A DNA stretch of 45,169 bases. Source: Rhodobacteraceae bacterium UBA6141 (GTDB taxonomy: Bacteria; Pseudomonadota; Alphaproteobacteria; Rhodobacterales; Rhodobacteraceae). This document shows, in pieces, positions 7,622-15,560 of this stretch. The stretch lies in assembly GCA_002423245.1 (NCBI GenBank), contig DIVD01000044.1, forward strand, positions 38,542 through 83,710, in the 5' to 3' direction. The notes under the pieces are model-generated. The model saw only the letters and a program-made list of their open reading frames with translations, made no database searches and was not told the DNA's origin. The position numbers and the translations under genes were made by a program. The stretch's first letter is position 1; each line of letters begins with the position of its first letter.

Positions 7622-8776
7622 TCACAACGGGGCGTGCACGAAGGCCGGCATCGCCTTCTTTTCCTGCCGTACCGCAAGAAAGGCGGCGGCGGTGTCCATT
7701 GCCTCGCGGATCGTCACGTCCATGTCGAGATAGCGGTAGGTGCCAAGCCGGCCGACGAACGTCACCCGCTCCGCCCCCGTCGCGCGGGCGGTGTAGTCGC
7801 CCAGCAGCGCCTTTTCGGCCAGCAGGCGCACCGGATAGTACGGCGTATCGCCGGGCTCTGCTTCGCGGCTGTACTCGCGGTAGCAGACGGTGCCCCGATG
7901 CCGCTCCCACGGGGCGAAATACTTGTGCTCGGTGATCCGCGTCCAGGGCACCTCGACATCGCCGTAGTTCATTACCGCGCATCCCTGCCACTCACCCTGT
8001 TCGCAGAACCTCTCGAAATCGAGCGTGCGATAGCCGAGGCGGCCCTTGTCGTAGCCGAACCAGCCGTCCAGCGGGCCGGCGTAGAAGACATGGTGGAAAT
8101 CGTGATGCATCCCCGGCTCGAAGGGGGTATCCAGCAGCACCGTGATGTTCGGATGCTCAAGGATCCGCGTGATCATCGCGGTGTAGCCGTCCTCGGGCAT
8201 CCCTTGGAAACGATGGAAGAAATAGTTGTCGTCATAGGTGAAGCGCACCGGCAGCCGCTTGAGGATCGAGGCCGGAAGCTCCGACGGGGCACAACCCCAC
8301 TGTTTCATCGTGTAGCCCTTGAGGAACGCCTCGTAGAGATCGCGCCCGACGAAGCGCAGGGCCTGATCCTCGAAGCTGGCGGGGTTCTCGATACTGGTGT
8401 CGGCCTGCTCTTCAATGAAGGCCGCCGCCTCCTCGGGGCGCAGGGTGCGGCCGAAGAACTGGTTGATCGTGTGCAGGTTGATCGGCAGCGAATAGACCGA
8501 TCCGCCCGTGGTGGTCTTGACCTGATTCTTGTAGGGCACGAAGCGGGCGAACCGGTTCACATAGTCCCAGACCCCCGCGTCGTCGGTGTGAAAGATGTGC
8601 GGGCCATAGACATGGACCATCACGCCCGTCGCAGGGTCGCGCTCGGTGTGGCAATTGCCGCCCACATGCGCCCGCGCGTCGATCACGGTGACGCGGTGCC
8701 CCGCCTCGGCCAGAGTCCGGCCGATCACCGCGCCCGAGAGCCCGGCCCCCACCAGCAGAAGTTTCTCTGAAGTCAT
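7622..8776 (-). CDS. glf: UDP-galactopyranose mutase
   Basis: A cytosolic flavoenzyme that interconverts UDP-galactopyranose and UDP-galactofuranose, the donor of all Galf residues. The 384-residue length is normal for bacterial Glf. The FAD-binding Rossmann motif is LLLVGAGLSGAV (7-18). NCHTERD, VYGPHIFHT, the YTMKQWG segment with the conserved Trp of the sugar-binding loop, YFAPWERH and the C-terminal FVGRLGTYRYLDMD are all family hallmarks. A ribosome binding site AAAGGGAC precedes the ATG at 8776. It heads a four-gene run (glf, GlfT1-like, sulfotransferase-like, GlfT2-like) with spacings of -4 to +14 bp. Its presence makes galactofuranose in the locus product very likely. Confidence 0.97.
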   Translation of the reverse strand: MTSEKLLLVGAGLSGAVIGRTLAEAGHRVTVIDARAHVGGNCHTERDPATGVMVHVYGPHIFHTDDAGVWDYVNRFARFVPYKNQVKTTTGGSVYSLPINLHTINQFFGRTLRPEEAAAFIEEQADTSIENPASFEDQALRFVGRDLYEAFLKGYTMKQWGCAPSELPASILKRLPVRFTYDDNYFFHRFQGMPEDGYTAMITRILEHPNITVLLDTPFEPGMHHDFHHVFYAGPLDGWFGYDKGRLGYRTLDFERFCEQGEWQGCAVMNYGDVEVPWTRITEHKYFAPWERHRGTVCYREYSREAEPGDTPYYPVRLLAEKALLGDYTARATGAERVTFVGRLGTYRYLDMDVTIREAMDTAAAFLAVRQEKKAMPAFVHAPL

Positions 8777-8972
8777 GTCCGTCCCTTTCTGGCAGACCCG
8801 GCGCCGCCGGGTCCCCCGGCCATCCGCTTGTTCCCGATCCTTCCCATGCGAGGGTTAATGGCGACTTATCCGTTTTGTTCTTTTGCGCGGGCCGGCAGAT
8901 TTAATGCGGGCGGGAGTATCGGAAGACATGGATGCACTCCGCCCCCTCGGGGATCTGGCGGGCCCACGCCGT
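8777..8972 (-). promoter_or_regulatory. Upstream region of glf with a stable hairpin and AT-rich core
   Basis: The longest gap in the minus-strand polysaccharide gene series. GACCCGGC/GCCGGGTC (8795-8802 with 8806-8813, 3-nt loop) forms an 8-bp hairpin just upstream of the glf ribosome binding site. Further upstream is an AT-richer core around 8850-8905 with TTAA, TTAT and TTTAAT elements. A separate glf promoter or mRNA processing point is likely here. Confidence 0.45.
8854..8869 (-). promoter_or_regulatory. CtrA-like binding site upstream of glf
   Basis: On the minus strand the sequence reads ATAA-N7-TTAAC, one base away from the alphaproteobacterial CtrA consensus TTAA-N7-TTAAC. It lies about 80-95 bp before glf. 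Short motifs like this arise by chance, so this is only a lead. Confidence 0.25.
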
Positions 8973-10889
8973 TCACGTCCCGCTCAGGCGCAGTTCCGGC
9001 GGCAGTTCGGCCGAGGCATCGTATCCCTCGACCCAGCGGGCCACCGTCTGCATGGCGCGCGGCAGGGCCTCCGCCTCGATCGCCTCGCGCAGGTCGCGCA
9101 GGAGCGCCGCAACCTCGACCTCCGAGGGGAAATCCTCATGTGCCGCAAAAATCTTGGGGTGGCCGGCGGGCCGGGCGTCGGTGCCGATCAGCAGCTCCTC
9201 ATGCCGCTTCTCTCCGGGGCGCAGGCCGATCTCGACGATCTCGATCTCGCCATCCGGCGTCGCGGCATCGCGGGGCGTGCCGCCCATCGCGGTGATCACC
9301 TGCCGCGCCAGATCGCCGATCCGCACCGGCGCGCCCATGTCGAGCAGGAAGACCTCGCCTCCCGCGGCCAGCGACCCGGCGCGCAGCACAAGCGACACCG
9401 CCTCCTCCACCGTCATGAAGAACCGCGTCACGTCATGTCCGGTCACGGTCACGGGGCCGCCGCGCGCGACCTGCTCCTGGAACAGCGGAATCACCGAACC
9501 CGAGCTGCCAAGCACGTTCCCGAAGCGCACCATCGAGAACACCGTGCCCGGACTGCGGGCCGCCAGATCCTGGATCACGATCTCTGCCAGCCGCTTCGAC
9601 GCGCCCATGACGTTCGTGGGCCGCACCGCCTTGTCGGAGGAGATCATCACGAATCGCTTCACCCCCGCCGCCCGCGCCGCGCGGGCCAGAATTTCGGTGC
9701 CGAGCACATTGTTGGCAAGGCCGGCAAGCGGGTTGGCCTCGACCAGCGGCACATGCTTGTAGGCGGCCGCGTGCAGCACGATGTCGATGTCCTGCGCCGC
9801 GAAGATCCGGCGCAGCAGCCCCGCACGGCCAACCGAACCAAGCGCCGTGACGAGCGAAACTCCCGCTTCCTCCGCCAGCGGACGAAGCTCCCGCTCGATT
9901 GCGTAGAGCGCGTATTCGGCATGGTCGAGCAGCACCAGCCGCGACGGGCGCAGCGACAGGATCTGCCGGCAAAGCTCCGCGCCGATGCTGCCGCCGGCGC
10001 CGGTCACCAGCACCGTGCGTCCGCCATAGACGGCGGCCAGCCCCTCCAGCGCGTCGAGGGTCGGGGCGCGGCCAAGGAAGTCGCCGGGCAGGACCGGCTG
10101 CATCCGGTCCGCCGGAGCCTCGGTGCCGATCATCTGCGCGAACGACGGCACGGCCTGCACCTCCACCCCCAGCGGTTGCAGGGCCCGCGCGATACCTCTC
10201 TGCCGCGCCCGCGGCAGTGCCGGCATCGCGAGCACCACGCGCGATATCCGCTGACGGGCAATGACCTCGGCCATGCGCGCCGGGCGATAGACCGGCAGTC
10301 CGGCCACCGTCAGCCCCTGCAGGCCGGGGTTATCGTCCACAAAGGCCACCGGCCGGATCGCCGCATGGCGCTTCAGCGCCGAGACAAGCTGTATGCCGGT
10401 CATCCCGGCGCCGTAGATCAGCACCCGCGTCACCGGCGCCTCGCTGCGGTAGAGCGCCTCGAGCCCGCGCAGCATCAAAAGCCGGGCCCCTGCGGCGAGC
10501 AGCACATAGAGCAGGCCAAACACGGCCCAGAGCCCTGGCGGCAGCGGCAGGCCGGCCGCCCCGGAAAGCACCGCGCAAAGACCGGCTAGCGCGATGCCGT
10601 GCAGCGCGCTGCGCAAGACACCGTTCGCATCGTAGGATTTCAGCCGCGCCCGCGGGATGCCGAGCAGCATCGCCAGCGCCGCCGCCGCAAGCGACAGCGC
10701 CGGAGCGAAGAGCCAGAGCCCCTGCAGCATGAGCGGGCCGCTCATGCTGCTGTTTTGCGCAATCAGGGCAAGCCACAGCGCCAGAGGCGCCAGCGCGCCG
10801 TCAACAATCACCAGCACCGCGATCTTCTGGGCCCGGCGCAGCGACCGGGCGAGATGCAGCAGCGGGGGAAGAACCGGCGAAAGGATCAT
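8973..10889 (-). CDS. Membrane-anchored nucleotide-sugar 4,6-dehydratase (WbpM/CapD/FlaA1 type)
   Basis: Expected to convert a UDP-HexNAc to its 4-keto-6-deoxy form, an entry point to modified sugars such as QuiNAc or bacillosamine. Numbering from the ATG at 10889, four hydrophobic helices fill residues 22-140. A first Rossmann-like domain follows (VLIYGAGMTGIQL, 156-168), then the catalytic SDR domain with GAGGSIGAE (297-305), HAAAYKHVPLVEANP and SSDKAVRPTNVMGASK (417-432). The active site has Met428 in place of the usual SDR Tyr with Lys432, the Ser-Met-Lys arrangement of the large WbpM class. The upstream ATG at 10904 is less likely because GAGG precedes 10889. No aminotransferase partner is seen in the window. 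Confidence 0.9.
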   Translation of the reverse strand: MILSPVLPPLLHLARSLRRAQKIAVLVIVDGALAPLALWLALIAQNSSMSGPLMLQGLWLFAPALSLAAAALAMLLGIPRARLKSYDANGVLRSALHGIALAGLCAVLSGAAGLPLPPGLWAVFGLLYVLLAAGARLLMLRGLEALYRSEAPVTRVLIYGAGMTGIQLVSALKRHAAIRPVAFVDDNPGLQGLTVAGLPVYRPARMAEVIARQRISRVVLAMPALPRARQRGIARALQPLGVEVQAVPSFAQMIGTEAPADRMQPVLPGDFLGRAPTLDALEGLAAVYGGRTVLVTGAGGSIGAELCRQILSLRPSRLVLLDHAEYALYAIERELRPLAEEAGVSLVTALGSVGRAGLLRRIFAAQDIDIVLHAAAYKHVPLVEANPLAGLANNVLGTEILARAARAAGVKRFVMISSDKAVRPTNVMGASKRLAEIVIQDLAARSPGTVFSMVRFGNVLGSSGSVIPLFQEQVARGGPVTVTGHDVTRFFMTVEEAVSLVLRAGSLAAGGEVFLLDMGAPVRIGDLARQVITAMGGTPRDAATPDGEIEIVEIGLRPGEKRHEELLIGTDARPAGHPKIFAAHEDFPSEVEVAALLRDLREAIEAEALPRAMQTVARWVEGYDASAELPPELRLSGT

Positions 10890-10929
10890 GGCCAAGCCTC
10901 GCATGAAGGAGTTAACGCGGCCTTGCGCT

Positions 10930-11616
10930 TCATGGGATATTCAGCCACCGGTCTGGCGCGAGGGGTCCGGCGCGAGGTGCGCGGCCCCTCCCCCCGCGCT
11001 GCAGGGGCAGGCGGCGCACCGAGGCGCCCAGCGTCCGGGCGAGGATGGCAAGATCGAGGCAAGGGCCCCGGCGCGCCTGATGGATCAGGTCGATCCGGGC
11101 CTTGCGCGGCACGCAGCGGCGGACATAGGCGGCCTCGGTCTCGGCGGCACTCCGGCAGCGGGCGAGGATCCGCTCCTCGTGCCGGTGAAAGACCAGCGTG
11201 GCAAGGCCGGTGACCCCCGGCCGGTCCTGCAGCACGCGGGCGTAGAGGTCGGGGAACTGCTCGACATAGCGGCGCAGCGGCGGGCGCGGGCCGACGAAGG
11301 CCATGTCCCCCCGCAGGATGTTCCAGAGCTGCGGCAACTCGTCGAGCCGGCTGCGGCGCAGAACCGCTCCGAAGGGCGTGATCCGGGCCGCCTTGTCGCC
11401 GCCGGACACGCCGCCATCGGCCGAATCGGGCGCCATCGTGCGGAACTTGACCAGCCGGAAGCCCCGGTCCGGTGCGCGCATCCGTTCGGAGAGAAAGAAC
11501 ACGGGGCGGCCCTGCAGAGCCAGCGACAGCAGCGCGAGCCCCAGGATCAGCGGCGCCAGCAGCGCCGACAGCAGCGCGGCAAGCACAAGGTCGAAGGCGC
11601 GGCGGGTGGCTGTCAT
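10930..11616 (-). CDS. Undecaprenyl-phosphate sugar-1-phosphate transferase (PF02397)
   Basis: Starts glycan assembly by moving a sugar-1-phosphate from a UDP-sugar to undecaprenyl phosphate at the inner membrane. The 228-residue protein is the short catalytic-domain form of the WcaJ/WbaP family. It has one N-terminal helix (about 10-35), then LVKFRTM (55-61), SRLDELPQLWNILRGDM (89-105) and FVGPRPP (107-113), the hallmark block, and DRPGVTGLA. It lacks the extra N-terminal helices of full WcaJ/WbaP. The start overlaps the upstream SDR gene by ATGA. The substrate cannot be told from sequence; the adjacent dehydratase suggests a HexNAc-derived sugar. The last 30 residues are Arg/Pro-rich and may be non-homologous. 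Confidence 0.93.
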   Translation of the reverse strand: MTATRRAFDLVLAALLSALLAPLILGLALLSLALQGRPVFFLSERMRAPDRGFRLVKFRTMAPDSADGGVSGGDKAARITPFGAVLRRSRLDELPQLWNILRGDMAFVGPRPPLRRYVEQFPDLYARVLQDRPGVTGLATLVFHRHEERILARCRSAAETEAAYVRRCVPRKARIDLIHQARRGPCLDLAILARTLGASVRRLPLQRGGRGRAPRAGPLAPDRWLNIP

Positions 11617-12518
11617 CGCAGGCCTCCGGCGGCGCGCCATTCGCCGATCAGCGTGGCGGCATCGGCAGAGGGCAAGGGCACCGGCAGCAGCGCCTGCAGC
11701 AGCGACAGGTCCAGCGCCGCCAGCGGCAGCGTTGCCGGCCCCGGCGCCCGCCACGCGAAGCCCCGCCCAGCCGCCAGGCACAGCGCGGACATCGCGACAG
11801 GCTCCGGCTGGGCGACGTTCAGGACCGGCGGAAGCCCCGCGCCCGACTGCGCCCGCGCGGCGAGCGCCAGCAGCACCCGCGCCAGCGTGACCGGCCCGAT
11901 GACCGAGCGGCGCGGGCTGCCGCCGCCCGGGCAACGGTCGAGCATCAGCACCCGCCCCCCGGCGATCGCCGCCGAGAGCGCATCCGCGCCGACCACGTTG
12001 CCGATGCGCAACCGGCAGATCTGCGGGCCACCTGCCCTGGCGCAGGCCAGCAGCGCCGCCTCCATCCCGGCCTTGGCGCGGCCATAGGGGTTGGCGGGGC
12101 TCAGCGGCGCACCCTCCGGCCAGGGCGCCCCTTCGCGGCCGTAGACGGCGGCGCTGGAGGCGATGAGCAGATGCGCGATGCCGGCCGCGCGGGCCGCGGC
12201 GACGGCGGCAAGCGCGAGGCTGGTATTGGCGGCCAGATCCGTGCCCGGAACGGCACCCGGAACCGCGCCCGCCAGGCAGATCATCACCTCGGCCCCGTGC
12301 AGCGCCGCCGGCGGGCCCGCCTCCGCCAGCAGATCCCAAGCCCGCAGGCCCTGGCCGGCAGCGGACCCGCCACGGCGCGAGAACCACAGGGCGCCCGGCA
12401 GGGCCCCGCTTCCGCGCAGCAGGGCGCCGACCCGGCCGCCGCCGCCCAGCACGGCGATTCGCGGCCGTGGCCCGCCGTGCGGGGTGGCGGCATCGCCGGG
12501 AAGGGTCGCAAGGTTCAT
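11613..12518 (-). CDS. NAD-dependent sugar-nucleotide epimerase/reductase (extended SDR)
   Basis: A 301-residue extended SDR. The cofactor-binding motif is IAVLGGGGRVGAL (21-33), the active-site Ser is in SSAAVYG (121-127), and the YxxxK pair is Tyr145 and Lys149 in NPYGRAK. It fits a 4-epimerase or a 4-ketoreductase acting on the product of the neighbouring dehydratase, by analogy with WbpV/WbpK-type enzymes paired with a PF02397 transferase. That analogy is inference. Both ends overlap neighbours by ATGA (kpsT upstream, sugar-1-phosphate transferase downstream), so translation is probably coupled. The first 18 residues before the Rossmann strand are not conserved-looking, and a later start is possible. 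Confidence 0.8.
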   Translation of the reverse strand: MNLATLPGDAATPHGGPRPRIAVLGGGGRVGALLRGSGALPGALWFSRRGGSAAGQGLRAWDLLAEAGPPAALHGAEVMICLAGAVPGAVPGTDLAANTSLALAAVAAARAAGIAHLLIASSAAVYGREGAPWPEGAPLSPANPYGRAKAGMEAALLACARAGGPQICRLRIGNVVGADALSAAIAGGRVLMLDRCPGGGSPRRSVIGPVTLARVLLALAARAQSGAGLPPVLNVAQPEPVAMSALCLAAGRGFAWRAPGPATLPLAALDLSLLQALLPVPLPSADAATLIGEWRAAGGLR

Positions 12519-13195
12519 CGCGCCTGCTCCGTCGCCAGCGTCTCGCGCATGTTGTGTTCGTGGTGGCGGATCGCCTCTTCCACCGTGTCGTAGAAGGTCA
12601 GCCGCCCGTTCTCGAGCACCGCGCCCGCATCGCAGATCCGCCGGATCATCCCCATGAAATGCGACACCACGATCGCCGAGGAGCCGCGCAGCCGCTCCAT
12701 CAGCAGGGCCTCGCTGCGGGCCTTGAAGGCGGCGTCGCCGACCGAGGTGACCTCATCCACGAGATAGGTGTCGAAGCGGATGCCCATCGAGGCGCCAAAG
12801 GCGAGCCGCGAGCGCATCCCCGAGGAATAGGTGCGGAACGGCAGCCGGAAATGCGCGCCAAGACCGGCGAAATCCTCGACGAAATCGCACAGGTCGCCGG
12901 TATCGACGCCATAGATCCGCGCGATGAACCGCACGTTCTGCGCGCCGGTGAGGTCGGGGTGGAACGAGCCCGCAAAGCCCACCGGCCAGGAGATCGTGCC
13001 ATCCGTCAGCACCTCGCCCGCGTCCGGGTCCATCGTGCCCGCGATCATTCGCAGCAGGCTCGACTTGCCGGCGCCGTTGCGGCCGAGGAGGGCGACCGAT
13101 CGCCCGGTGGGAAATTCCGCCGTCACGCGGTCGGCGACCAGCTTTCGCGCGCCGTTCAGCCGGTAGGTCTTGCTCAGGTCCTGAAGCCGGATCAT
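12515..13195 (-). CDS. kpsT: Capsule polysaccharide ABC exporter ATPase, KpsT type
   Basis: The nucleotide-binding subunit that powers export of finished polysaccharide through KpsM. 226 residues: Walker A GRNGAGKSS (38-46), the diverged signature YSSGMRSRLAFG (123-134), Walker B TYLVDE (143-148) and the switch His in VVSHFMG. It lacks the C-terminal carbohydrate-binding domain of O-antigen Wzt, which places it with group 2 capsule ATPases (KpsT/CtrD/BexA). The ATG at 13195 overlaps the kpsE stop (ATGA) and begins right at the first strand MIRLQDLSKTYRLNG; the frame extends a little further upstream but inside kpsE. Its membrane partner is on the opposite strand beyond kpsE. Confidence 0.95.
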   Translation of the reverse strand: MIRLQDLSKTYRLNGARKLVADRVTAEFPTGRSVALLGRNGAGKSSLLRMIAGTMDPDAGEVLTDGTISWPVGFAGSFHPDLTGAQNVRFIARIYGVDTGDLCDFVEDFAGLGAHFRLPFRTYSSGMRSRLAFGASMGIRFDTYLVDEVTSVGDAAFKARSEALLMERLRGSSAIVVSHFMGMIRRICDAGAVLENGRLTFYDTVEEAIRHHEHNMRETLATEQAR

Positions 13196-14577
13196 CAGCG
13201 CCGGTCCCGCACCGACCAGGCGATCAGCGTCAGCACTGACCATCCCAGCAGCAGGAACAGCCCCGCCAGCGCCGTGATGCGCAGGCGCTGTGGATATTCG
13301 GCGGTCTGGGCCAGCGTCGGGCGCACATGGGCGGCGAGGTAGCGGCTCTGCCGCTGCGCCTCGGCGCGGGCGGCGTCATGCGCGGCGAGAGCGGAGAGAT
13401 AGGCCTGCTCGGCAAACTCCCGCTCCACCGTCAGCCGCTCGAACTCGCCGACCACCGTGGCATAGGCCTCGGCGCCGCTGCCAGAGCTGAACTTGCTGCG
13501 CTCTGCCGCGATCCGCGCCTCGATCACGGCGATCTTGTCACGCCGCAGGCGCACGCGCGGATCCCCAGCGCCGGTGTCCTGCAGCAGCATGTCAAGCTCG
13601 ACCAGCGCCTCGGCAAGCTGGGTGTTCAACCTGTCGATCACCCCCATGCGGCTTTGAAGGTCGGCCTCGGGATCGACGATCTGATGCGTGCTGCGAAACG
13701 CGGTCAGCGCCGCACGCGCCGCCTGCAGCCGCACCATCGCCCGGTCCAGTTCCTCCTGCGCATGGCGGGTGGCATCGGCGCGGGCGGCAGCGGACAACTC
13801 GTTGATCATCGCGGTGCTTTCCTCGAGAATCGCGCCGGCAAGCTGCTGCGCGCCCTCGGGCGTGAAGGCCAGCGCGGTCACCTCGATGATGCCGTCGCCC
13901 TGATCGTAGGAGATCCGCACCATCCGCTGCCAGTGATCGCGCAGATCCTCCACCGTGGCGTCGGCGGGCAGCGTGAAGACAGGGTCGGGCCCCGGCCGCC
14001 CGTACATGCCGCGCAGGTTCAGCCGCGCGTCGATGCGCGCGACCATGTCCTGGCTGCGGATGAATTCGTAAAGGATGTCCGTATCCGAGGAACTGCCCGA
14101 GGACAGGCCGGCAAACCCGCCCAGCAATTGCATCGGCGAGGCCTGATCCTCGCGCCGGACGGAGAAGGACGTGACCGAGGCATACTGATCCTCTGCCACC
14201 CCCCACAGATACCACGCCAGCGCCGCGAGGGGCAGCAGCACCAGCAGCACGAACGAGGCGAGCGCACCGCGGTGGCGGCCCTGCATCCGCGCGGATCCGG
14301 GCGCGGCTGCGGGCGCGGCTGCGGCCGGCTGCAAGGGGCGCGGCGGGCCGGGCGGGCGCGGCGCGGGCAGCGTCTGCGGGGCTGTCTGCGGGGCCGTCTG
14401 CGGCAGGCTGCGCACTGCTTGCGCAGGGCCAAGCGCCAGTTCGGTGCTGCGGGGCGCGGCTGCGGGGCCGCCCTGCGGCATCGCCGGGGCAGCCTCGGCC
14501 CGGCGCGGGGCGGGCTTAGCCCCGCCGGGCGCGGCGATGTTCTGCCCCTGGCCAGCGCCTGCCATGCCCCCCCCCAT
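13195..14577 (-). CDS. kpsE: Capsule polysaccharide co-polymerase/periplasmic adaptor, KpsE/CtrB type
   Basis: A Wzz-fold inner-membrane protein that links the ABC exporter to the outer membrane. Numbered from the ATG at 14577 (460 residues): an Ala/Pro-rich cytoplasmic region 1-100, a first TM helix near 107-125 (SFVLLVLLPLAALAWYLW), a large periplasmic coiled coil with ENDs such as FRSTHQIVDPEADLQSRM, and a second TM at the C-terminus (LAGLFLLLGWSVLTLIAW). The frame also holds an in-frame GTG at 14622 and an ATG at 14565. I prefer 14577 or 14565 because the GTG lies inside an exact direct repeat that looks regulatory. A G9 run (coding strand) directly follows the ATG at 14577. The stop overlaps kpsT. 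Confidence 0.85.
   Translation of the reverse strand: MGGGMAGAGQGQNIAAPGGAKPAPRRAEAAPAMPQGGPAAAPRSTELALGPAQAVRSLPQTAPQTAPQTLPAPRPPGPPRPLQPAAAAPAAAPGSARMQGRHRGALASFVLLVLLPLAALAWYLWGVAEDQYASVTSFSVRREDQASPMQLLGGFAGLSSGSSSDTDILYEFIRSQDMVARIDARLNLRGMYGRPGPDPVFTLPADATVEDLRDHWQRMVRISYDQGDGIIEVTALAFTPEGAQQLAGAILEESTAMINELSAAARADATRHAQEELDRAMVRLQAARAALTAFRSTHQIVDPEADLQSRMGVIDRLNTQLAEALVELDMLLQDTGAGDPRVRLRRDKIAVIEARIAAERSKFSSGSGAEAYATVVGEFERLTVEREFAEQAYLSALAAHDAARAEAQRQSRYLAAHVRPTLAQTAEYPQRLRITALAGLFLLLGWSVLTLIAWSVRDRR
14567..14575. repeat. Homopolymer G9/C9 tract at the start of kpsE
   Basis: Nine C on the plus strand, nine G on the coding strand, lying between the alternative kpsE start codons ATG 14577 and ATG 14565. 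Slippage would shift the frame for the upstream starts but not for 14565. Confidence 0.9.
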
Positions 14578-14613
14578 GGTCCCCGCCGCGAGCGCGGGCC
14601 TGCCCGTCGTGCC

Positions 14614-14647
14614 TTCTGTCACATTGCCCCCATTCTGTCACATTGCC
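14614..14647. repeat. Tandem 15-bp direct repeat between kpsE and kpsM
   Basis: TTCTGTCACATTGCC occurs exactly at 14614-14628 and 14633-14647, period 19 bp, in the region between the divergent kpsE and kpsM genes. It overlaps one possible GTG start of kpsE. Placement and exact repetition suggest an operator for a dimeric or tandem-binding regulator. Confidence 0.85.
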
Positions 14648-14741
14648 GGCGCCCGGCGCCCGTTCGCATTTCGGAAACCAATCTCGCGCCAGATGGCGGC
14701 GTGGGTCCTCGGGCCCGGCATACAGCAGGGATGGTCAACCG

Positions 14742-15533
14742 ATGCTTAAGGCGGCCCGAAAAATCCGGCGGGGCAAGACGGCGCGATCCGTTACGGCGCT
14801 GATGCTGCGCGAGATGGAAACCACCTTCGGCCGCTCGCCCGGCGGCTATCTGTGGGCGGTGGCCGAACCGGTGGCCGCGATCGCGCTGCTGTCGGTCGCC
14901 TTTGGCCTTGCGCTGCGGGCCCCTGCGCTCGGGTCAAGCTTCGCGCTGTTCTACGCCACCGGCTACCTGCCCTTCACGATGACGCTCGACACCGCGAACA
15001 AGGTCGCGAACGCGATCCGGTTCTCGCGTCCGCTGCTGACCTATCCGGCTGTGACGTTCGTTGATGCGCTGCTGGCCCGCTTCGTGCTGAACCTGCTGAC
15101 CCATGCGCTGGTCTTCTGCCTGGTGATCGGCGGGATCGTGATGCTGCTTGGCGCGCGCGTCACGCCGGACCTGCCGCTTGTCCTGTCGTCGATGGCGATG
15201 GCGGCGGTGCTGGGGCTGGGGGTGGGCACGCTGAACTGCCTGCTGTTCAACACCTGGCCGCTGTGGGAGCGGATCTGGCAGATCGTGACCCGGCCGCTGT
15301 TCCTCGTGTCCGGCATCTTCTTTCTGCCGGAGGATATTCCGCTGCCCTGGTCCACCTGGCTCGCGCTGAACCCGGTGGTGCATGTGGTGGCCGAGATGCG
15401 CCGCGGCCTCTATGCGGGCTACGAGGCGCCGGGCCTGTCGCATGTCTATGTCTACGGGCTCGGCCTTGGCTGCCTTGCGTTCGGGCTGGCGCTGCTGGGG
15501 CGGCAGCATCGCCGCATCCTGGAGGAGGGCTGA
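14742..15533 (+). CDS. kpsM: Capsule polysaccharide ABC exporter permease, KpsM type
   Basis: The membrane channel subunit for KpsT. The 263-residue protein begins MLKAARKIRRGKTARSVTAL with the family's N-terminal amphipathic region and LMLREMETTFGRSPGGYLWA. Six hydrophobic segments follow (for example AAIALLSVAFGLAL, FALFYATGYLPF, HALVFCLVIGGIVMLL, VLGLGVGTLNCLLF, FLVSGIFFLPEDIP and the last near YVYGLGLGCLAFGLALL). LNPVVHVVAEMRRGLYAGYE is the conserved ABC-2 C-terminal loop. The ATG at 14742 is chosen because the upstream 33 codons are not conserved-looking. Having kpsM divergent from kpsT is unusual, since kpsMT are normally adjacent on one strand. Confidence 0.95.
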   Translation: MLKAARKIRRGKTARSVTALMLREMETTFGRSPGGYLWAVAEPVAAIALLSVAFGLALRAPALGSSFALFYATGYLPFTMTLDTANKVANAIRFSRPLLTYPAVTFVDALLARFVLNLLTHALVFCLVIGGIVMLLGARVTPDLPLVLSSMAMAAVLGLGVGTLNCLLFNTWPLWERIWQIVTRPLFLVSGIFFLPEDIPLPWSTWLALNPVVHVVAEMRRGLYAGYEAPGLSHVYVYGLGLGCLAFGLALLGRQHRRILEEG

Positions 15534-15560
15534 GGCTCCATGCCGGACGGGGACCGAGGG

